Origin: an uncultured Clostridia bacterium
GTDB lineage: Bacteria; Bacillota; Clostridia; Saccharofermentanales; Saccharofermentanaceae
Direction of reading: 5' to 3'
DNA length: 64,000 nucleotides
Assembly: GCA_947303185.1 (NCBI GenBank)
Contig: CAMYXF010000006.1
Coordinates: 62,001-126,000 of the forward strand
Under the pieces are notes generated by a model, which made no database searches, had not been told where the DNA came from, and saw nothing but the letters and a program-made list of their open reading frames with translations. The position numbers and the translations under genes are program-made. Numbering within the stretch: position 1 is the stretch's first letter; each line of letters opens with the position of its first letter. This document shows positions 8,284 through 15,300 of this stretch, piece by piece.

Positions 8284-8435
8284 CCGAAATAGAGATATGC
8301 CCTATTTTTGCCTGAAAGTGCATTCAATTACTTTTATCAGATCCGGCTCCGATGTGACCGGGGGCTTACGACAGCTTAGGTTGAATATAAATAATCGCAA
8401 GATGCTTGAAAGACACACTAATAGTTCTTTATTGG

Positions 8436-8460
8436 GGGATGATATAATTATCTTATATGA
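8436..8460 (+). promoter_or_regulatory. Extended -10 promoter module, copy 2
   Basis: TGATATAAT at 8440-8448 is embedded in the same 25-bp string found at 3336, with three mismatches, including the downstream TTAT-TGA part. It lies about 90 nt before the APH-like gene at 8553. No clear -35 is visible, as expected for an extended -10 promoter. Confidence 0.55.
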
Positions 8461-8552
8461 GGGAAACTTTAGAGTGGGAAATCTTAATTTGACATACTAG
8501 TCATTCTCTATGGTCTCGTGGAAACAGCGTTCCTGATGTCCTGAGGTGAAAA

Positions 8553-9281
8553 ATGGTTTTTGACGGAACTGAAATATTGATCGGGAAAGGTGCGCAGGCG
8601 GAAGTACTTCTGTATAAAGGCTTTGCGTACAAAGTTTACAAAGAGACTTATCCTGCCGAATGGATCAGCTTTGAAAAAAAGCAGCAGCGCGAAGTTAACA
8701 AGGCCGGACTCTGCCCGGTGCGGTATTACGACACGGACGATCCCCATATTATCCGGATGGATTACATTGACGGCATCATGCTCGAAAAACTAGTGAATGA
8801 CTGCGCATCAGGCAAAGAGGCTGATGGGATCTCTGACGTTCCGGACGGCTTCAGGATACTTTCGAAAGCATTTAATTTCATTCACAAGGCAGATATCAGG
8901 GAAATGGACATTCCACGTTTTGAAGAGACTGCCGCTATGGGATTAAGTAAAGAAAATGGCGAAAAGATAATCCCCGTCATAGAGAGGATATCTGCAAAAT
9001 CGGGTGAATGTCTGTGCCATCTGGACATGCATTTTCTGAATATAATGATCCCCAAAGATAAGAGCGGATTTAAGATCATCGACTGGATGAATGCCAGGAT
9101 CGCGCCGCCTGTCTTTGACTACGCACGTACTTATGTGATACTAAAAGAATTCTCGGAAGAAGCATTGAGGCTTTATGAATCGACAGTTCTGCCTGATCTG
9201 AAGGAACTTCGCATTTCGGAGCCTGATTTCATTGATGCGGTCGAAGTATGTACAATCGTGAGAGCACGTGAAAAGGCATAA
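8553..9281 (+). CDS. Aminoglycoside-phosphotransferase/choline-kinase-fold protein
   Basis: The 242-residue protein has the APH-type kinase core. A glycine-containing N-lobe start (LIGKGAQAEV) is followed by a beta-strand lysine region (FAYKVYK). The Brenner motif HLDMHFLN has Asp158 as catalytic base and Asn163, and the metal-binding IDWMNA segment follows. The small size and family resemblance point to the TIGR02172-type group of unknown substrate rather than to proven antibiotic resistance. GAGGTGAAAA precedes the ATG. The gene ends immediately before the ribosome site of the zinc-ribbon gene at 9297, so the two are probably co-transcribed. Confidence 0.8.
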   Translation: MVFDGTEILIGKGAQAEVLLYKGFAYKVYKETYPAEWISFEKKQQREVNKAGLCPVRYYDTDDPHIIRMDYIDGIMLEKLVNDCASGKEADGISDVPDGFRILSKAFNFIHKADIREMDIPRFEETAAMGLSKENGEKIIPVIERISAKSGECLCHLDMHFLNIMIPKDKSGFKIIDWMNARIAPPVFDYARTYVILKEFSEEALRLYESTVLPDLKELRISEPDFIDAVEVCTIVRAREKA

Positions 9282-9296
9282 GGAGGATATCATCGG

Positions 9297-10454
9297 ATGA
9301 AATGCAGCAGCTGTGGAGGAACGCTCAGATATGATATTGCCAGCTATGGGCTGGTATGTGATTTTTGCGGCACGGTAAGACGTCTTCACCGCCCTGAGGA
9401 AGGTGCTGCAATTGGCGAGTTTGATTTTGCGACAGCCTTGCGGGGTTCAAATGCCAATTGGGGTGTTACAAGAAGACTTGTGAATTGCAAAAGCTGCGGT
9501 GCCCAGTTGCTCTCTGATGCTGACCAGATGTCAGGTATGTGCCCGTACTGCGGTTCGGCTGTCGTATTGTCGGCAGAAGATGCAGATTGCGGCGTTGCTC
9601 CCAGTGCGATAATTCCTTTTACTCTTACAAAAGAACAGGTTGCCGAGAAGTTCTACAGATGGAATAAGTTTGCTTTCTGGTCACCTGAGAAGTTCAGAAG
9701 AGGAAAAATATTATCTGATTTGGTTCCGTTATATATTCCGTATTGGACATTTGAAGCAGACGCAGTCACTACATACGCAGGAAGATTTGGTCACACGACC
9801 GGAAGCGGAGATAATGAGAAAACAACATGGTATATAAAAACCGGAATAGCCGAAAAGCATATAAGTGAATTTAATGTCTGTGGAAGCAGGAAGTTCTTTA
9901 ATGACAACATGTTGAATTCCGTAGTTTCATTTAAGAGCCGTGAGTGTCTGCCATATACACCTGAAACATTGTCAGGTATGGCGGCAGAGATCTATACGAT
10001 AGGCATTGATGAGGCATGGAATTATGCCAAGACTGTCGGACTGAAAAAAGAAATAATGGATTCCACTAGAGATAATGAACATGCAGACTGCTATAGGGAT
10101 CTGCAGTATTCGACGGAGTTCTATAATGTCAAATTCAAATATGTTCTGGTTCCTGTATATCTGGCCGGATGCAGGTATGGCGGCAAGATCTACAATGTAG
10201 TTGCCAGCGGTACTAATGGTAGAGGTAAGTGCAACAGGCCTATTTCAATTGCGAAGTTCATAATCACGCCTTTACTGTTTTTGGCGTATTTCGTGATTGG
10301 ATCTATTTTGAAATTGGGATTTTGGTACTTCCAGATCGGAATACTTATTCCATTTGCAGCTATCGCAATATTTGTGATTATGTTTATGGTTGCCTTTGGA
10401 AAACAGCGAGAACAGGAAGCCAAAGAAAGAGAACAATATTATTCTGAGAAATGA
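9297..10454 (+). CDS. Double zinc-ribbon membrane protein, paralogue 2
   Basis: This 385-residue homologue of the proteins at 282 and 15301 begins almost directly with its first ribbon (CSSC at 3-6, CDFC near 24). A second ribbon follows (CKSC, CPYC), then the shared motifs IIPFTLTKEQ, YIPYWTFEA and FYNVKFKYVLVPVYLA, and two adjacent C-terminal helices (about 318-340 and 345-370). AAGGAGG overlaps the end of the APH-like gene. The shared core with different N-terminal lengths and helix numbers suggests old duplication and divergence. Function is unknown. Confidence 0.8.
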   Translation: MKCSSCGGTLRYDIASYGLVCDFCGTVRRLHRPEEGAAIGEFDFATALRGSNANWGVTRRLVNCKSCGAQLLSDADQMSGMCPYCGSAVVLSAEDADCGVAPSAIIPFTLTKEQVAEKFYRWNKFAFWSPEKFRRGKILSDLVPLYIPYWTFEADAVTTYAGRFGHTTGSGDNEKTTWYIKTGIAEKHISEFNVCGSRKFFNDNMLNSVVSFKSRECLPYTPETLSGMAAEIYTIGIDEAWNYAKTVGLKKEIMDSTRDNEHADCYRDLQYSTEFYNVKFKYVLVPVYLAGCRYGGKIYNVVASGTNGRGKCNRPISIAKFIITPLLFLAYFVIGSILKLGFWYFQIGILIPFAAIAIFVIMFMVAFGKQREQEAKEREQYYSEK

Positions 10455-10510
10455 TGGGAGTCTTTGATCGCAAATAATACTTAAAGAAATTTACAGTAAA
10501 CGAGGATAAT

Positions 10511-10606
10511 ATGGGCAACAAATACAGTAAGGCTTCAGTGACAGGCTTTTTTCTAATAATGCTGTCAGTTGAAACAAGATATAATCTTATTGGTTTGAAT
10601 GCATAA
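10511..10606 (+). pseudogene. Truncated duplicate of the small membrane protein gene at 4665
   Basis: The 31-codon frame begins MGNKYSKASVTGFFLIMLSV, which matches the first 20 residues of the protein at 4665 (MGKKYSIASVIGFSLMMLSV). It then runs into unrelated sequence and stops at 10604-10606. The upstream region, including GAGG before the ATG, is also similar to that before 4665. The breakpoint falls at GTTGAAACAAG near 10569. This is a 5-prime fragment left by duplication and deletion, and probably makes no functional product. Confidence 0.7.
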
Positions 10607-10615
10607 GGAGACTTC

Positions 10616-10660
10616 ATGAAGATAAGAATCGACTCATCGAAAGGCAGGACACGATCATGA
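10616..10660 (+). CDS. Possible 14-aa leader peptide of the LUD gene
   Basis: ATAAGGAG precedes an ATG at 10616 that opens a 14-codon basic peptide (MKIRIDSSKGRTRS). Its TGA overlaps the ATG of the LUD gene in the arrangement ATGA. The ribosome site here is better than the one in front of the LUD gene itself, so translation of the leader may couple to the downstream gene. No stem-loop attenuator is obvious. Confidence 0.35.
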   Translation: MKIRIDSSKGRTRS

Positions 10661-11286
10661 ACGAGAACATCACCAAGAGAAATGAACTTCTGGCGCAGAA
10701 GACCATTAACGGACTTAAGTCACGCAACATGGAAGGTTACTATGCTGCGAGCAAAGAGGAAGCACTGAAGATCGCACTCGGACTGATTCCCGAAGGGAGC
10801 TCTGTCACGATGGGTGGCGGTATGAGCGTTCATGAGATTGGCCTGTCCGAAGCACTCAAAAACGGCAACTATAATTTCATCGACCGCGATGCATACGAAG
10901 ATAAGAGAAAAGCGATGCTCCTGGCTTACGATGCAGACTTCTTCCTCTCAAGTGCAAATGCCATGACCGATGACGGAATCCTCGTTAACGTCGATGGAAA
11001 TTCCAACCGTGTTTCCGCTATCTGCCAGGGACCTAAGAAGGTAATCTTCATTGTCGGAATGAATAAAGTCTGCAGTGATCTTGATGCTGCGATGAAGCGC
11101 GCAAGAAACGTTGCCGCACCGATCAATGCACAGCGTTTCGGACTTGATACACCGTGCTCGAAAACAGGCAAATGTTTCGACTGCAAATCGCCTGACACGA
11201 TCTGCTGCCAAATCCTCATCACACGCTTCTCCAGACACGAAGGCAGAATCAGCGTCATTCTCGTAAACGACGAGTTGGGATTCTGA
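10657..11286 (+). CDS. LUD-domain protein (LutC/YkgG-like, DUF162)
   Basis: The 209-residue protein matches the LUD fold of the lactate-utilisation family. It has an N-terminal helical part, then GSSVTMGGGMSVHEIGL, DADFFLSSANAMTDDG and the glycine-rich core. The tail has cysteines spaced as in stand-alone LUD proteins of anaerobes (CSKTGKCFDC, then TICCQI). Related LUD proteins act beside iron-sulfur oxidoreductases in lactate oxidation, but no lutA or lutB gene lies nearby, so the substrate is open. The cysteine cluster may bind metal. Confidence 0.85.
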   Translation: MNENITKRNELLAQKTINGLKSRNMEGYYAASKEEALKIALGLIPEGSSVTMGGGMSVHEIGLSEALKNGNYNFIDRDAYEDKRKAMLLAYDADFFLSSANAMTDDGILVNVDGNSNRVSAICQGPKKVIFIVGMNKVCSDLDAAMKRARNVAAPINAQRFGLDTPCSKTGKCFDCKSPDTICCQILITRFSRHEGRISVILVNDELGF

Positions 11287-11323
11287 TAAGCTTTGATTAC
11301 GAAAAAACTAAGAGGACAAGAAA

Positions 11324-11650
11324 ATGGGGTTACTTGGAAAACTGTTTGGTAAGGAAGAGAAAAACGATGCCGTTCAGACTCAGGCCGGAGGCACATATGT
11401 TGTAGAGGACACCTTCAAATTAAAAACTCCCCAGGATCTGGTTGTTGTAGGCAAGATTCAGGGATGCATCAAGGAAGGCGATTTGGTCTATATCGAAGGT
11501 GCTGACGAAAACGATCTGATAACAGTTAAGGAGTTAAATATATTCCAAAACAGAGTAAAGTCCGCGAAGGATACTCCTGTTGCCCTGTACCTGGTAAATG
11601 GAATTGAATACGGGATTTCAAAAGGTACAGTCCTGCATGTAAAAGCATAA
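11324..11650 (+). CDS. Small protein with an EF-Tu domain 2-like beta-barrel
   Basis: The 108-residue protein has a short N-terminal helix (MGLLGKLFGKEEKN) and then a pattern typical of the translation-factor domain 2 barrel: FKLKTPQDLVVVGKIQGCIK, GDLVYIEG, a middle section, APVALYL-type strand (DTPVALYLVNG) and GISKGTVLH. There is no GTPase domain, so it is a stand-alone barrel. AGAGGA precedes the ATG. The fold assignment is my inference from strand pattern; a role in translation does not follow from it. Confidence 0.6.
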   Translation: MGLLGKLFGKEEKNDAVQTQAGGTYVVEDTFKLKTPQDLVVVGKIQGCIKEGDLVYIEGADENDLITVKELNIFQNRVKSAKDTPVALYLVNGIEYGISKGTVLHVKA

Positions 11651-11769
11651 ATGGCTCGTTCGGGGAAAAAGGCGGTAAAATTTCTGATACTCACGCCGCT
11701 AATTACAATGGCGCTTGAGACTAATTTGTCGAATAATTATGACTGATCATTTCAATTGGGGAGCGCACT

Positions 11770-12369
11770 ATGCTCGATAGAACCATTCCGTTTTACAACA
11801 CGATCCTGAAATGCTCTGACTATAGGCATAATGAAGTTGTATTGCCTGACGGTTATTCTATAGTTTCATATCGTCACGGATTAGAGAAAGAATGGGCAAG
11901 AATGGAATTTGCCATTGGTGACTTCGGATCATTGGAAGAAGCAGAGCTCTATTTTGCAGAAACCTATTTGCAGAATCCCTATATGTTTTCAAGAATCCTT
12001 TTCGCGGTAGACAAGGATAATAATGTTGCCGGTTCTTGCATAGCCTGGCAGGATCTGAAGGGTGAAAGCAAAGCCTCTTCCCTGCACTGGCTTGTGGTTG
12101 ATGAAAAGTATCAGGGCATCGGTCTTGGCAGAGCATTAAGCACTGCTGTCATGAACATATATGCAGAGCATGAAGCTCTTCCGGTCTATATTCACACGCA
12201 GCCCTGGAGTTGGAAAGCAATTCTTCTGTATCTCTCGCTGGGATTTAAACTGCAGAAAACAGACACGTTCTCGCACTATGAAAATGAGTATGATAAAGCC
12301 ATGACCGAACTTAGAAAAGTTGTATCTGAAGAACAATATGAATTGATGCTGCAGCTGTCTGAGACCTAA
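11770..12369 (+). CDS. GNAT-family N-acetyltransferase
   Basis: The 199-residue protein contains the GNAT acetyl-CoA site: a central beta-strand (SSLHWLVVDEKYQG) followed by the QGIGLGRAL pyrophosphate loop. A long helix comes next, then the segment LLYLSLGFKLQKT. The N-terminal 60 residues are an added region. GGGGAG precedes the ATG. The substrate is unknown. It is the first of three GNAT genes within 1.6 kb; they are not close copies of each other. Confidence 0.85.
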   Translation: MLDRTIPFYNTILKCSDYRHNEVVLPDGYSIVSYRHGLEKEWARMEFAIGDFGSLEEAELYFAETYLQNPYMFSRILFAVDKDNNVAGSCIAWQDLKGESKASSLHWLVVDEKYQGIGLGRALSTAVMNIYAEHEALPVYIHTQPWSWKAILLYLSLGFKLQKTDTFSHYENEYDKAMTELRKVVSEEQYELMLQLSET

Positions 12370-12408
12370 CATGCTAAAGCTTTATTACACTTGACCTGAA
12401 GGGCTTTT

Positions 12409-12435
12409 GGGAAATGATATAATTGCTTTATCTGA
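12409..12435 (+). promoter_or_regulatory. Extended -10 promoter module, copy 3
   Basis: TGATATAATTGCTTTATCTG followed by A (12415-12435) differs from copy 1 (3340-3360) at a single position. It lies about 40 nt before the GNAT gene at 12474. The three copies precede unrelated genes, so they may mark a common regulatory class. Confidence 0.6.
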
Positions 12436-12473
12436 GTGAAAACTCAGATAGAAAAACGGGGTTGAGGAATCAG

Positions 12474-12920
12474 ATGGTCATTAGAAAAGCAAAAGGTTCA
12501 GATGCAGACGGCTTAAAGGTTTTATACTTTGAATATCTAACGCATTTCCCGCCCAAAGAAGAACAAAATATGCAGGTATGGGCTGAAATGCTGAACAGGT
12601 TCGAAAAAGATGACAATATGCATCTGCTCGTAGCTGAAGAGGACGGAAAGGTTGTCTCCTCCGTTCAGATGGCGATCATTGAGAGTCTGACTCATAACGT
12701 CAGTCCTTTTGCTGTCATAGAAAATGTAGTAACTCATATTGATTACAGAAATAAAGGTTATGCATCAGCGCTTTTGGAAAGGGCTTCCGAAATTGCAAAA
12801 GACAGAGGATGCTATAAGGTATTTCTGGAAACAGGATCCAATAAAGAAAGCACATTGAACTTCTATAGAAATAACGGATTTACAATAGATGAAAAGCATT
12901 CATGCTTAAAGAGGTTGTAA
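12474..12920 (+). CDS. GNAT-family N-acetyltransferase
   Basis: The 148-residue protein is a compact single-domain GNAT: MVIRKAKGSDADG at the start, VIENVVTHIDYRNKGYASAL as strand 4 and acetyl-CoA loop, and FLETGSNKESTLNFYRNNGF as strand 5 and the terminal motif. The frame is open from 12423, but that part overlaps the promoter; GAGGAATCAG before the ATG at 12474 fixes the start. The next gene starts 10 nt downstream, so this heads an operon (12474, 12931, 13371, 13964). Confidence 0.88.
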   Translation: MVIRKAKGSDADGLKVLYFEYLTHFPPKEEQNMQVWAEMLNRFEKDDNMHLLVAEEDGKVVSSVQMAIIESLTHNVSPFAVIENVVTHIDYRNKGYASALLERASEIAKDRGCYKVFLETGSNKESTLNFYRNNGFTIDEKHSCLKRL

Positions 12921-12930
12921 GGAGACACTG

Positions 12931-13374
12931 ATGGAAATAACAGTAATGACATATGCACATCCTCTTTGGGAGAAGACTATAGCTTTTGCTGAAAAATGCT
13001 CATGGAGAGCCGGAGCATTTCTTGCAGGGATGATGAGAGAAAACAAGTTCTCTGATATCGAGAGAGTTCTTGTAGCACACGAAGGCGATAACATCGTAGG
13101 ATTCTGTACTCTTTCTGAAAAGGATTCATTACCTGAAGACAGCGAATATACCCCGTTTATCGGATTCGTTTTTGTTGACGAGAACTGCAGGGGCAAAAGA
13201 GTATCAGAAAAGATGATAAACGAAGCCTGTAAGTACGCTGATGACATCGGATATAAGGCTGTATACATCATGAGCGGAGAGCATGGTCTGTATGAGAAAT
13301 ACGGATTCGAAAAAATCGGTGAACTGGAGACGATCTATGGTGACGTGGATCAGCTGTTCAGGAGAACATTATGA
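12931..13374 (+). CDS. GNAT-family N-acetyltransferase
   Basis: The 147-residue GNAT protein has the usual order of motifs: an N-terminal helix pair, VLVAHEGDNIVGFC, IGFVFVDENCRGKRVSEKM (acetyl-CoA binding loop RGKRVS) and YEKYGFEKIGE. AAGGAG overlaps the stop of the preceding GNAT gene and the distance is 10 nt. The two adjacent GNATs are distantly related and may act on related substrates. The last codons overlap the next gene by 4 nt (ATGA). Confidence 0.85.
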   Translation: MEITVMTYAHPLWEKTIAFAEKCSWRAGAFLAGMMRENKFSDIERVLVAHEGDNIVGFCTLSEKDSLPEDSEYTPFIGFVFVDENCRGKRVSEKMINEACKYADDIGYKAVYIMSGEHGLYEKYGFEKIGELETIYGDVDQLFRRTL

Positions 13375-13946
13375 GCGGTTTTGATGAACTTGTAGGATTG
13401 TTCTTAACAGAGGATATGCGTGAGTTCAAAGGCGCAAGCGAACTGGATGACTCATTAATCAAGAGTATCCGGAAGGAATACTTTAAGAAGACTTTCGTCC
13501 TTCCCATTATTTGTATTTTTATATCGTTAGCAATTGTTGCGCTTTGGCTTTTTGATGTCATTCAGCCGCAGCTACTGACAGGAATAGTGTCAGAAGATAT
13601 TTTCTCGATTGCACTAATGCTTCTGGTAGCATTTAGCGGATTAGCTGCTGGTGTCTCAACTTTTCGCTGCATTTTTTCACTGATAATTGTTTCAAAGATA
13701 AAGAAGAAAAATTTCTCATGGTACAGAGGCTTTATCAGAGGCAAGGTATCGAGATATCCGGCAAAGATTTCCCGAATGCAATATTACTATTCAGTAGACG
13801 ATAAATACTTCGCATTAGTTTCTGCCAATCCGACATACAAAAAGAAAACACCTGTTTACTTTTTGTATTTCCCCGGATTATCAGACCACTCCGCTATTGG
13901 AGGGGCCGTGGTCAGTTATGAAGCAGCAAGAGTTGAGCACGAATAA
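13371..13946 (+). CDS. Membrane protein with two helices, unknown function
   Basis: This 191-residue protein overlaps the upstream GNAT gene by ATGA and has AGGAG inside it, so the two are translationally coupled. It has a cytoplasmic N-terminal part, two transmembrane helices (about 43-64 and 76-108) and a C-terminal domain of about 80 residues with many tyrosines and lysines. No family is recognised. Confidence 0.7.
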   Translation: MSGFDELVGLFLTEDMREFKGASELDDSLIKSIRKEYFKKTFVLPIICIFISLAIVALWLFDVIQPQLLTGIVSEDIFSIALMLLVAFSGLAAGVSTFRCIFSLIIVSKIKKKNFSWYRGFIRGKVSRYPAKISRMQYYYSVDDKYFALVSANPTYKKKTPVYFLYFPGLSDHSAIGGAVVSYEAARVEHE

Positions 13947-13963
13947 TCGCAACGAGGGATCTT

Positions 13964-14338
13964 ATGACTGAAGAAAAGAAAAATCTCAACGGACGTAGTT
14001 TGGCAGGTTTTATTCTTTCTATTTCAGTGCCTTTAATTACTCCGGTTCTTTGTCTGATAATAATTCCGATAATACTGAGAATTAATTCTGTTCAGATTGA
14101 TGCCATAAATACTGCATACATAATTATCAGATTTGCAATTTCAATTACTGCTTTACTCACCTCTATTTCCGGATACAAAATTACACGGAATGAAAATCTC
14201 AGAGGACATAAACTGGCAGTAGCAGGAATAGTTATTTCCGGCTTGCAACTGATTCTTTGCATACTGTTACTTCTTGGCGGAATATTCAATGGCCTCAGCC
14301 TTCCAATAGAATCACCTCCACAAGCAACTACTACATAA
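13964..14338 (+). CDS. Small multi-helix membrane protein (DUF4190-like)
   Basis: The 124-residue protein has three or four hydrophobic segments (about 13-38, 52-68, 84-108). A conserved-looking loop, ISGYKITRNENLRGHKLAVA, resembles the loop GLRTSVREKLKGKGFSIA of the protein at 4665. Both fit the DUF4190 pattern. GAGGG precedes the ATG. It is the last gene of the GNAT operon. Function is unknown. Confidence 0.7.
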   Translation: MTEEKKNLNGRSLAGFILSISVPLITPVLCLIIIPIILRINSVQIDAINTAYIIIRFAISITALLTSISGYKITRNENLRGHKLAVAGIVISGLQLILCILLLLGGIFNGLSLPIESPPQATTT

Positions 14339-14357
14339 ATGCATTAAGGAGCCCACA

Positions 14358-14444
14358 ATGGAAAACTATATATCAGAACCGGAGTCAAATATTACTATGG
14401 CCGGATGCTATAATTATTTCATTAGGAATAGCTTAGGGGGTTAA
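14358..14444 (+). CDS. Possible 28-aa peptide
   Basis: A 28-codon frame (starting MENYISEPESNITMAGCYN) has AAGGAG 7 nt before its ATG and stops 2 nt before the methyltransferase ATG. The good ribosome site and tight spacing argue for translation, perhaps as a coupling leader. The short length and lack of any recognised family argue for caution. It could instead be the remains of a deleted gene. Confidence 0.3.
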   Translation: MENYISEPESNITMAGCYNYFIRNSLGG

Positions 14445-14446
14445 AT

Positions 14447-15244
14447 ATGGATAAATATATTGAAGGCAACAAAGCAGCCTGGGAAGAAGCATTTGATAAG
14501 AGAGACGAATCCTGGGGTGCCGACATAACAGAACGTATCAGCACTGAAGAATATGCTTTTTTCAACGATGAGACAAAAGCTCTTCTTAAAACGATTGATA
14601 CTGAAGGAAAAGTGATAGGCCAGTTCTGCTGCAACAACGGGCGCGAACTTCTTTCGCTGGTTAAATCAGGAAAAGCTGCCAAAGGTATTGGATTTGATAT
14701 TGCAGAAAATCAGGTGGCATTTGCCAACGAAAAAGCTAAGGAACTTGGTCTCCCTTGTGAATTCGTAGCTGCCAACATTTACGATATTGATGACCAGTTT
14801 AAAGAATGCTTCGACATAGTCATCATTACGATCGGAGCGCTTTGCTGGTTTGACGATCTCGACAGGTTCTTTGCGGTAATTGCTAAATGCATGAAGCCGG
14901 GAGCTGTAATCGTTATCAATGAGCAGCACCCCTGCACCAATATGCTTACCACACAGGGTGAAGAACTCTACGATCCCAATCACCGTCTCGAATGCCATTA
15001 TTCGTATTTCGAGCACGAGTGGACAGGAAACGGCGGCATGTATTACATGACCTTAAAGAGTTATGAGTCAAAGACGTTTACTGACTATACGCACCCGATG
15101 TCAGAGATCATTACCGGCATTTGCAACAACGGAATTGTTGTTACAGGACTTCAGGAATTTGATCATGATCTCAGCGGCGGTTTTACAGAACTAGATAACA
15201 GCGGCTATCCCCTTTCCATGATCATTCAGGGAAAGAAATTATGA
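14447..15244 (+). CDS. Class I SAM-dependent methyltransferase
   Basis: The 265-residue protein has the Rossmann methyltransferase order. Motif I is in a variant form (VIGQFCCNNGRELLSL), the acidic motif II is GIGFDIAENQVAFA, and motif IV is FDIVIITIGALCWFDDLDRF with a post-motif MKPGAVIVINEQHP. An N-terminal cap of about 40 residues precedes the domain. Motif I carries CCNNGRE rather than the usual GxGxG, a form seen in some small-molecule methyltransferases. GGGGG precedes the ATG. The substrate is unknown. Confidence 0.85.
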   Translation: MDKYIEGNKAAWEEAFDKRDESWGADITERISTEEYAFFNDETKALLKTIDTEGKVIGQFCCNNGRELLSLVKSGKAAKGIGFDIAENQVAFANEKAKELGLPCEFVAANIYDIDDQFKECFDIVIITIGALCWFDDLDRFFAVIAKCMKPGAVIVINEQHPCTNMLTTQGEELYDPNHRLECHYSYFEHEWTGNGGMYYMTLKSYESKTFTDYTHPMSEIITGICNNGIVVTGLQEFDHDLSGGFTELDNSGYPLSMIIQGKKL

Positions 15245-15300
15245 TAATATTTGAGAATAACGAACGTGCTTAAAGGACACTTTGAAATAAGATAACGCAC

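Noticed and set aside
8297..8500. 67-codon plus-strand frame between repressor promoter and APH-like gene
   Set aside because: It crosses promoter module copy 2, lacks a ribosome site and has no protein-like pattern.
8553..9281. Antibiotic resistance gene reading of the APH-like kinase
   Set aside because: Only the general kinase motifs are visible; nothing links it to an aminoglycoside substrate, and the neighbouring BlaI pair lacks a beta-lactam sensor.
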